DNA of 6,847 bases from Pseudomonadota bacterium. Lineage in GTDB: Bacteria; Pseudomonadota; Alphaproteobacteria; Sphingomonadales; Sphingomonadaceae. The stretch spans positions 1 through 6,847 of the forward strand of contig JARXKR010000061.1 in assembly GCA_030271565.1 (NCBI GenBank), given 5' to 3'. Numbering within the stretch: the stretch's first letter is position 1; the number at the start of each line of letters is the position of its first letter. Positions 1 through 4,822 of the stretch are shown in pieces. Both the position numbers and the translations under genes were made by a program. The notes below the pieces were generated by a model that saw only the letters and a list, made by a program, of their open reading frames with translations, was not told the origin of the DNA and ran no database searches.

Positions 1-2243
1 ACCACGTCGGAGACGATCAGGTCGAACTCCCCGCCGGCCTGGACAATCTCGAGTCCCTCGTCGCCGTCGCTGGCGGTGGTGACGGTGTAGCCGGCGCGGG
101 TCAGCGCGCGTTCGGCGACGGCGCGGACCATGTCTTCGTCCTCGACCAGCAGCACGCGGCCACCGCCCGACCATTGGGTTTGGGGTTTGGGTAGCGCGCG
201 GGCTTCGACAGGCTCAGCCTGAGCGGAGGTTGGGGGCTGAGCGGGGTCGGAAGGTTGGGCGTGATAGACCGGGAGGTAGACCGTAAACTTCGTGCCCCGG
301 CCCACTTCGCTATCGGCGAAGATGAACCCGCCCGATTGCTTGACGATGCCGTAGACCGTGGAAAGCCCCAACCCTGTCCCTTTGCCGAGATCCTTGGTGG
401 TGAAGAACGGTTCGAAAATCTTGCCGAGGTGATCCGGCGCAATCCCGCTGCCGGTGTCTTCCACCACCAGCGCGGTGTAATCGACCTGCGGCATGATGCC
501 GCCGCGCATCGCGCGCACGGCTTCGGCGGTGATCTTGCGGGTGGCGAGGGTTAGCTTGCCGCCATCGCCCTTGCCCGCCATCGCATCGCGCGCATTGACC
601 GCGAGGTTGACGATGACCTGCTCAAGCTGGGTCGGATCGGCCCGCACCGGACCCAGATCGCGGTCGTGCGTGACGGCCATCTGGATTTTCTCGCCGATCA
701 GCCGCTTGAGCATCTGCGACACATCGGACAGCACATCGGGCAATTGCAGCACGACGGGGCGCAGGGTTTGTTGGCGGCTGAACGCGAGCAACTGGCGGGT
801 CAGGCTGGCGGCGCGGTTGGAATTGGCGCGGATTTGCTGGATATCGTCATAGTCGCTGTCGCCGGGGGTATGGCGCAGCAGCATAAAGTCGCAGGTGCCG
901 AGGATTGCGGTCAGCACATTGTTGAAATCGTGCGCGACGCCGCCGGCCAATTGCCCGACCGCCTGCATCTTGGTCGCCTGCGCGACTTGACGCTTGAGCC
1001 GGGTTTCCTCGGTGTTATCGGTCAGCCCGAGCAGCACCGCCGCCTCGCCCAGCCCGCGCACGCCCGCCAGGCTCAGCGTCACCGGGTCCTCGGCCATGCC
1101 TTTAAGCCGGACTGCAAGGTCGCCGCTGGAGGCGGGCCCTTGGGCAAAGCGGCGGATCGCGTCCGAAATCGGGCCTTTGTCTTCCTGCACCACCAGATCG
1201 GTCGGATAAGTCGGCGGAGCCTCGCCGTCTTTGCCTGCGGCGCGCATGAAGGCGGCGTTGGCGAACAGCAGCCGCCCGTCGCGGTCAGCCATGGCGAGCC
1301 CGAGCGGCATCTGCCCGAGCAAAGCCTCCAAATGCGGAACCGAGGCGCTGGTTTCGCTGGCCCCGCCGCCCAGCCCGATGCCGTGATCGGCGATCAGCAT
1401 AAGCGAAGGGGTGTGATCGTAATCGACCGGACCCGGAGCATCGGGATCGGCCAGCGGCATGTAGAACATCGTTAGCGGCGCGCCGCGCTTGCCGTCGCGC
1501 GCCCAAGTGATCCGGTCGGCCTCATCCTGCTTGAGCAGCGCGGTAAACTCCTGGCCGGTGAGCAGCGCGGCGGGATCGCCGGTGGCGCGGGTGGCGAAGC
1601 CGGTGCTGGCGGCGCGCATTGTGCCGTCGGGATCGACCACCGCCAGCGAAAACCCGGCCTGCGCCAGTGCGCGCCCAAGCTTGCCATCGAGGTGCGGGAC
1701 CAGTTCGGCCACAGGATCGGGCAAGGTCAGCGGTGCGAAGGTCCAGACGAGGTAATCGTCGCCGCGCCCGGCGCGGGTGACTGCCGCCTTCCATCTGCCC
1801 TGGCCATCCTCAAGCAGGTCGGCGCTGCCCTGCCCGTCACGCCATGCCGAGCGCCCGGCCTTGGCCAGCCGTTCAAGCGACATGTTGTCGAGCGCGAGCC
1901 GCGGCGGGGCGGCGCTGGCGGTAAACCAGGCTTGGTATCTGGCATTGGCACAGACCAGCCGCCCGGCGCGGTCGGTCACCGCCACTGCGGCATCATTGCG
2001 CTCGATCGCGGCAACGGTCACCGACCAATCGGGCATGGCATATTCGGCTTCGGCGGGAGCAGCAGTGCGGCGGGTCAGGGCCCAGACTATTCCGCCCAAT
2101 GCGGCGAGCCCGGCAACGAACGCCAGCACTGCGCCGATGGTGTGGGTAGCGAACCAGACCAGTGCGAGGCTGGCGACCAACGCCGCACCCGGCACCAGCC
2201 AGTCGCCGCCAGTGCGGCGCGACGCGGCGGCGCGGGTATTCAA
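1..2243 (-). CDS. cckA: Hybrid sensor histidine kinase CckA (3' end outside window)
   Basis: Membrane-bound hybrid histidine kinase at the top of the CckA-ChpT-CtrA cell-cycle phosphorelay. 747 codons are visible with no stop. Two hydrophobic segments lie at about residues 16-32 and 36-56, followed by three PAS-like stretches (about 70-170, 185-290 and 305-400). The phosphoacceptor His is H438 in GGVAHDFNNVLTAI, followed by a dimerisation helix with TRQLLAFSRQQTLRP, very close to Caulobacter CckA as I remember it. The ATPase domain shows an N-box (NLAVNARDAM, near N550), D596 in VEDTGSGI, and a G-rich lid KGTGLGLS. After a linker (about 661-691) comes a receiver domain with acidic residues EDED at 701-704 and phosphoacceptor D746; the window ends one codon later, so roughly 60-70 residues are missing. 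Start: TTG at 2243-2241, sharing bases with the DUF2062 stop (TTGA). No ATG lies upstream nearby, and a GTG at 2303 would cost a 64-base overlap. The linker holds a repeat-derived insertion. Confidence 0.93.
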   Translation of the reverse strand, partial: MNTRAAASRRTGGDWLVPGAALVASLALVWFATHTIGAVLAFVAGLAALGGIVWALTRRTAAPAEAEYAMPDWSVTVAAIERNDAAVAVTDRAGRLVCANARYQAWFTASAAPPRLALDNMSLERLAKAGRSAWRDGQGSADLLEDGQGRWKAAVTRAGRGDDYLVWTFAPLTLPDPVAELVPHLDGKLGRALAQAGFSLAVVDPDGTMRAASTGFATRATGDPAALLTGQEFTALLKQDEADRITWARDGKRGAPLTMFYMPLADPDAPGPVDYDHTPSLMLIADHGIGLGGGASETSASVPHLEALLGQMPLGLAMADRDGRLLFANAAFMRAAGKDGEAPPTYPTDLVVQEDKGPISDAIRRFAQGPASSGDLAVRLKGMAEDPVTLSLAGVRGLGEAAVLLGLTDNTEETRLKRQVAQATKMQAVGQLAGGVAHDFNNVLTAILGTCDFMLLRHTPGDSDYDDIQQIRANSNRAASLTRQLLAFSRQQTLRPVVLQLPDVLSDVSQMLKRLIGEKIQMAVTHDRDLGPVRADPTQLEQVIVNLAVNARDAMAGKGDGGKLTLATRKITAEAVRAMRGGIMPQVDYTALVVEDTGSGIAPDHLGKIFEPFFTTKDLGKGTGLGLSTVYGIVKQSGGFIFADSEVGRGTKFTVYLPVYHAQPSDPAQPPTSAQAEPVEARALPKPQTQWSGGGRVLLVEDEDMVRAVAERALTRAGYTVTTASDGDEGLEIVQAGGEFDLIVSDV
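202..226. repeat. Short palindromic repeat inside the cckA linker
   Basis: The segment contains a perfect 6-bp inverted repeat, GCTCAG (212-217) and CTGAGC (219-224), around a single C, preceded by CTTCGACAG. From memory this sequence is a very common dispersed repeat in sphingomonad genomes. It is read in frame by cckA and yields the peptide AQAEPVEARA between the ATPase and receiver domains. A partial duplication follows: CTGAGCGG occurs at 219-226 and again at 237-244. Recognition of the family is from memory; the palindrome is directly visible. Confidence 0.6.
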
Positions 2244-2812
2244 CCTGCCGGTTCCCGCAAGCGTGCTTCGGCAAGGCGCGCCTGACGCTTGCGCCCGATC
2301 CACCAGCGCCAGCCGAAGCTGGTCGCAAGATAGCCGACTGCTGACAGAATGGTGGCGATCACGAACAGCCCGAACGCGGTCTCGATCCCTGCCCCGGTCA
2401 GCCGCTCGAGCAAGTGGTCCGACCCGGTGTGCGACATCGTCTCGGTAATCGGCGCGACCCCGGTGGCATGGTCGAAGCGCAACAGCGCCTGCCCGATCTT
2501 GTAAGCGGCGGGGAAGATCACGACCCAGGTCGCCGGATTGCTGGTCCAGGTCGCGGCGATCGCGATCGGCACATTGGCGCGGACGAACATCGCGGTCAGC
2601 GCGGCAACGGCCGAGTGTGCGAACGGCACCATGATCCCGACGAATAGCCCCAAGGCGATCCCGCGCGGAACCGAACGGCGGTTAAAGCGCCACAAGTCCG
2701 AGCGCAGCACGCGGTGGGCAAAGGGCCGGATGAAGCGGTTCTTCTCCAGCTGCTCGCGCGTGGGGAAATGGCCGCGCAGCCAATTTGTGGTGCGAGAAAC
2801 GAGGCTGCTCAT
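2240..2812 (-). CDS. DUF2062 family inner-membrane protein
   Basis: A 190-residue protein of the DUF2062 family, whose biochemical function is not established. A basic amphipathic N-terminus (1-50) is followed by the family's G-rich first membrane helix, ALGLFVGIMVPF (about 51-77). A second helix (about 81-107) contains the conserved TSNPATW motif at 90-96, and a third lies at about 146-168. The C-terminal tail, from 172 on, is Arg/Lys-rich and probably cytoplasmic. Start: ATG at 2812-2810, which overlaps the smpB stop as ATGA; an in-frame ATG 39 bases further upstream would lie inside smpB and is less likely. The stop overlaps the TTG start of cckA. The gene therefore sits translationally coupled between smpB and cckA. 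The position next to a membrane kinase is suggestive but gives no function by itself. Confidence 0.92.
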   Translation of the reverse strand: MSSLVSRTTNWLRGHFPTREQLEKNRFIRPFAHRVLRSDLWRFNRRSVPRGIALGLFVGIMVPFAHSAVAALTAMFVRANVPIAIAATWTSNPATWVVIFPAAYKIGQALLRFDHATGVAPITETMSHTGSDHLLERLTGAGIETAFGLFVIATILSAVGYLATSFGWRWWIGRKRQARLAEARLREPAG

Positions 2813-3291
2813 CCGTGGTCCCGCATAATTCGCGCTTGATCCCGCTTCCACTCACGGTCCTTGGTGGTCGCCCGCTTGTCCGCCGCGTTCTTACCCTTGG
2901 CCAGCGCCAGTTCAACCTTGGCGCGGCCGCGGCTGTTGAAATAGACCGACAGCGGCACCAGCGTCATCCCCTTGCGCTCGACCGCGCCGTGGAACTTGGC
3001 AATCTCGCGCTCTTTCAGGAGCAGCTTGCGCACGCGTTTGGGTTCGTGGTTGTGGCGGTTGCCGTGGCTGAATTCGGGGACGTTGGAATTGACCAGCCAG
3101 ACCTCGCCGTTCTTCACCTCGGCATAGCTCTCGGCGATCGAACCTTCGCCAAAGCGCAATGACTTCACTTCGGTCCCGGTCAGCGCAATCCCCGCCTCGA
3201 ACACCTCCTCGATATAATAATCGTACCGCGCCCGCCGGTTTTCGGCGACGATTTTGGTCTTGTCGAATTCAGCGGGAGTGGGGCGGGCCAT
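2809..3291 (-). CDS. smpB: SsrA-binding protein SmpB
   Basis: A 160-residue SmpB, the partner of tmRNA in trans-translation, which rescues ribosomes stalled on broken messages and tags the nascent chain for proteolysis. Family hallmarks in order: KIVAENRRARYDYYIEE (13-29), GTEVKSLR (39-46), HEPKRVRKLLL (82-92), GMTLVPLSVYF (108-118), GRAKVELALAKGK (122-134), and the basic tail DKRATTKDREWKRDQAR that enters the ribosomal A site and decoding centre. Length matches the family (about 150-160). Start: ATG at 3291-3289, giving MARPTPAEF; an in-frame ATG at 3360 would run back through repeat copy A and add 23 unrelated residues. No strong Shine-Dalgarno is visible. The stop overlaps the DUF2062 start. 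Only 39 bases separate the start from repeat A, so the leader is likely to be affected by the insertion. Confidence 0.97.
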   Translation of the reverse strand: MARPTPAEFDKTKIVAENRRARYDYYIEEVFEAGIALTGTEVKSLRFGEGSIAESYAEVKNGEVWLVNSNVPEFSHGNRHNHEPKRVRKLLLKEREIAKFHGAVERKGMTLVPLSVYFNSRGRAKVELALAKGKNAADKRATTKDREWKRDQARIMRDHG

Positions 3292-3330
3292 GATGGTGTG
3301 GCATGTAGGGGGTGAGGCGGGAAAAGAATA

Positions 3331-3388
3331 CCCCTCCGTCATTCGCTTGGCGAATGCCACCTCCCATTGCTCCGCGACAGGGAGGATT
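3331..3388 (+). repeat. Double-hairpin repeat, copy A
   Basis: A 58-bp copy of the repeat seen three times in this window. Order: CCCCTCCGTC, hairpin 1 (ATTCGC-TTG-GCGAAT, 3341-3355), GCCA, then hairpin 2 with outer stem CCTCCC/GGGAGG (3360-3365 with 3380-3385) and inner stem TTGC/GCGA, ending GGATT. It lacks one C of the middle CCCC present in B and C. It faces copy B head-on across an 11-bp spacer. Confidence 0.9.
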
Positions 3389-3399
3389 GGCCAAGCTTA

Positions 3400-3458
3400 A
3401 ATCCTCCCTGTTGCGAAGCAATGGGGAGGTGGCGCGCGCGAAGCGCGTGACGGAGGGG
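3400..3458 (-). repeat. Double-hairpin repeat, copy B (inverted)
   Basis: A 59-bp copy in the opposite orientation to A and C. Hairpin 2 is perfect: CCTCCC/GGGAGG (3403-3408, 3424-3429) with inner TTGC-GAA-GCAA. Hairpin 1 has a different stem, CGCGC-GAA-GCGCG (3435-3447), yet still pairs. The inner edge at 3458 touches the stop codon of the DUF559 gene (3461-3459). Confidence 0.9.
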
Positions 3459-3806
3459 TCAAATCCTATCTAGGCAATACAAGATGATCGAATGCGCAGC
3501 CTGCTCGACCGACTTAAGAACCTCTTTCGCCGGGACGCGTACAACTTCTATCCCGCGTTGCTGGAGCCAATCGTCGCGTATCCTATCGCGCTCTGGCCGC
3601 TCACCCATATCATGCGCAATGCCATCAATTTCGATCCCGACCTTTGCGGCGGGACTGTAAAAATCGATCACGTATTCTCCGACTGGATGTTGTCGGCGAA
3701 ACTTCACGCCCATCGGCTGCTTGCGCAGATATTGCCATAACAACACTTCGGGCAGCGACATTTCAGCGCGGAGTTTGCGGGCTTTCGCGTAGTTGTGATT
3801 TGGCAA
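3459..3806 (-). CDS. DUF559 (Vsr-like, PD-(D/E)XK) endonuclease-domain protein
   Basis: A 115-residue protein of the DUF559 family, which belongs to the PD-(D/E)XK nuclease superfamily with the Vsr mismatch endonuclease. Visible landmarks: ARKLRAEMSLPEVLLWQYLR (9-28), FRRQHPVGEYVIDFYS (36-51) with D48, GIEIDGIAH (57-65) with E59, D61 and H65, RIRDDWLQQRG (75-85), and VVRVPAKEVL (88-97). These match the expected catalytic pattern and family length, so the gene looks intact. Start: TTG at 3806-3804 with GGAGG six bases upstream; an internal ATG at 3761 would cut into the domain. The Shine-Dalgarno lies in repeat C and the stop abuts repeat B. GC content, counted by hand over 3481-3780, is 55%, against 70% for a 300-bp stretch of dapA, which suggests transfer. 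The substrate is unknown; a role in moving or maintaining the repeats is speculation. Confidence 0.9.
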   Translation of the reverse strand: MPNHNYAKARKLRAEMSLPEVLLWQYLRKQPMGVKFRRQHPVGEYVIDFYSPAAKVGIEIDGIAHDMGERPERDRIRDDWLQQRGIEVVRVPAKEVLKSVEQAAHSIILYCLDRI

Positions 3807-3810
3807 AGGA

Positions 3811-3817
3811 CCCCTCC
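3811..3817 (-). promoter_or_regulatory. Shine-Dalgarno of the DUF559 gene, within repeat C
   Basis: On the minus strand the first bases of repeat C read GGAGGGG. The GGAGG core is followed by six bases and then the TTG start. Because the sequence belongs to the repeat, the ribosome-binding site came with the element. It decides the choice of the TTG start over the internal ATG. Confidence 0.75.
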
Positions 3818-3869
3818 GTCATTCGCTTTGCGAATGCCACCTCCCCATTGCTTCGCAACAGGGAGGATT
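3811..3869 (+). repeat. Double-hairpin repeat, copy C
   Basis: A 59-bp copy in the same orientation as A and inverted relative to B, so B and C bracket the DUF559 gene. Hairpin 1 is ATTCGC-TTT-GCGAAT (3821-3835); hairpin 2 is CCTCCC/GGGAGG (3840-3845, 3861-3866) with inner TTGC-TTC-GCAA. The outer edge is three bases from the dapA stop; the inner edge is four bases from the DUF559 start codon. Confidence 0.92.
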
Positions 3870-3873
3870 TTTT
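3840..3873 (+). terminator. Possible terminator, plus-strand direction
   Basis: Hairpin 2 of copy C is followed on the plus strand by GGATTTTTT, a T6 run at 3868-3873. This has the form of a Rho-independent terminator for transcripts running rightward, i.e. antisense to dapA. In the dapA direction the hairpin is not followed by a T-run. The T-run may simply be where the repeat met the dapA stop codon. Confidence 0.3.
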
Positions 3874-4754
3874 CACACCAACCCAGCGTGCTCCAACCCC
3901 GCATCGACAGCCTTGCGGGCCTCGGCGCTGCACGCCACCAAGGGCAGCCGGACATTCTCGTTCAGCCAATCATGTACGCGGGCGAGCGCGTACTTGAGCG
4001 GCGCGGGGGATGCATCGGTGAACAGCGCCTGGTGGAGCGGGAACAGGCGTTCGTTGAGTTCGTGCGCGCGGGGCATGTCGCCCGCCGCGCTCGCCGCCTG
4101 GAACTGCGCGCACAGCTTTGGCGCGACGTTGGCGGTGACCGAGATGCAGCCCGTCCCGCCGCCGGCGTTATAGGCCAGCGCCATGTCGTCGTTGCCGCAG
4201 ATCTGCGCGAAACCGGCCCCCAGCGCCATGCGGTGCGCGGTCAGCCGGGTCATGTCACCGCTGGCGTCCTTGATCCCGACGATCCGCTGGGGGAACCGCC
4301 GCGCCAGTTCGATCACTGTCGCGGGCTGGATATCGGTCACGGTCCGGCCGGGCACGTTGTAGAGCACCATCGGCAGGTCGACCGCCGCGGCCAGATGGCT
4401 GAAATGCGCCACCAGTCCGGCCTGGCTCGGGCGGTTGTAGTAAGGCGCGACCATCAACGCGGCGTCACAGCCAAGCTCCTTCGCGACCTGCATGTGCCAC
4501 AGCGCGGTCTGGGTATCGTTGCTGCCGCACCCCGCGATCACCGGCACCCGGCCCGCCGCAATATCGACGCACAGCTTGAACAGGTGGTGCTGTTCCTCGC
4601 TGGTCAGGGTCGGTGCTTCGCCGGTGGTGCCGCAGGGGACGAGCGCGCTCGATCCTTCGGCGATTTGCCATTCGACCAGCCGGCAAAACGCCGCTTCATC
4701 GATGACACCGCCCTTAAACGGGGTAACCAGAGCCGGGATCGAGCCGGAGAACAT
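3873..4754 (-). CDS. dapA: 4-hydroxy-tetrahydrodipicolinate synthase (DapA)
   Basis: Condenses pyruvate with L-aspartate-4-semialdehyde to 4-hydroxy-tetrahydrodipicolinate, the first committed step to diaminopimelate and lysine; cytoplasmic. 293 residues, the normal length. Key residues by comparison with the E. coli enzyme: Schiff-base lysine K162 in GIKDASGD; proton-relay T44, Y132 and Y106 (CGTTGEAPTL, LYNVPGRT, APYYNRPS); R137 for substrate carboxylate binding. Start: ATG at 4754-4752 giving MFSGSIPALVTPF, with AGGGA eight bases upstream; in-frame extension to 4847 would add 31 unlike residues and overlap slt. Several positions that bind inhibitory lysine in E. coli differ here (S48->A47, H56->Q55, E84->T83), so feedback control may be weak. 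It is divergent from slt and directly followed by repeat C. The dapA-smpB pairing, usual in alphaproteobacteria as I recall, is interrupted here. Confidence 0.97.
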   Translation of the reverse strand: MFSGSIPALVTPFKGGVIDEAAFCRLVEWQIAEGSSALVPCGTTGEAPTLTSEEQHHLFKLCVDIAAGRVPVIAGCGSNDTQTALWHMQVAKELGCDAALMVAPYYNRPSQAGLVAHFSHLAAAVDLPMVLYNVPGRTVTDIQPATVIELARRFPQRIVGIKDASGDMTRLTAHRMALGAGFAQICGNDDMALAYNAGGGTGCISVTANVAPKLCAQFQAASAAGDMPRAHELNERLFPLHQALFTDASPAPLKYALARVHDWLNENVRLPLVACSAEARKAVDAGLEHAGLV

Positions 4755-4822
4755 TGCCTTTGTCCCTGCGCTTGCCCCATAGGGCGGGTTGTTCAGCCAG
4801 CCATAAGGAGCGGAATCGCACA
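4755..4822. promoter_or_regulatory. Divergent dapA / slt intergenic region
   Basis: These 68 bases separate the start codons of two divergent genes, so promoters for both must lie here or reach into the neighbouring coding sequence. I found no convincing -35/-10 pair for either gene. AAGGAG at 4805-4810 is the likely ribosome-binding site of slt, though its 12-base spacing is long. Confidence 0.4.

Larger units (their letters stand above)
3331..3458. repeat. REPIN-like inverted pair (copies A and B)
   Basis: Copies A and B are inverted with respect to each other, with the GGATT ends facing across the 11-bp spacer 3389-3399. Together they make an imperfect palindrome with arms of about 58 bp, upstream of smpB. 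Paired inverted REP elements of this form (REPINs) are the usual unit in RAYT-associated systems. Whether this pair moves as a unit is inference. Confidence 0.65.

Noticed and set aside
2244..2303. GTG start for cckA at 2303
   Set aside because: It would overlap DUF2062 by 64 bases and add 20 residues; the TTG overlapping the stop fits coupling better. Not fully excluded.
666..2448. Several plus-strand open frames across cckA and DUF2062
   Set aside because: They are antisense shadows of high-GC genes, rich in Arg, Ser and Pro, and show no domain; the minus-strand products are unmistakable.
3325..3330. TATTCT on the minus strand as a -10 box for smpB
   Set aside because: Position is plausible but no acceptable -35 hexamer is found 16-18 bases upstream, where repeat A lies.
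3292..3360. Longer smpB start at 3360
   Set aside because: The extra 23 residues are translated from repeat copy A and do not resemble SmpB N-termini; ATG 3291 gives the normal length.
3331..3869. CRISPR array
   Set aside because: Three repeats only, in mixed orientation, with unequal spacing (11 bp and 352 bp) and a gene between two of them.
3389..3880. Target-site duplication around the B-DUF559-C unit
   Set aside because: The outer flanks (GGCCAAGCTTA on the left, TTTTCACAC on the right) show no shared direct repeat, so classic DDE-type insertion is not supported.
4755..4822. Lysine riboswitch or attenuator ahead of dapA
   Set aside because: The gap is only 68 bp and shared with slt; too short for a lysine riboswitch and no leader peptide with a lysine run is visible.
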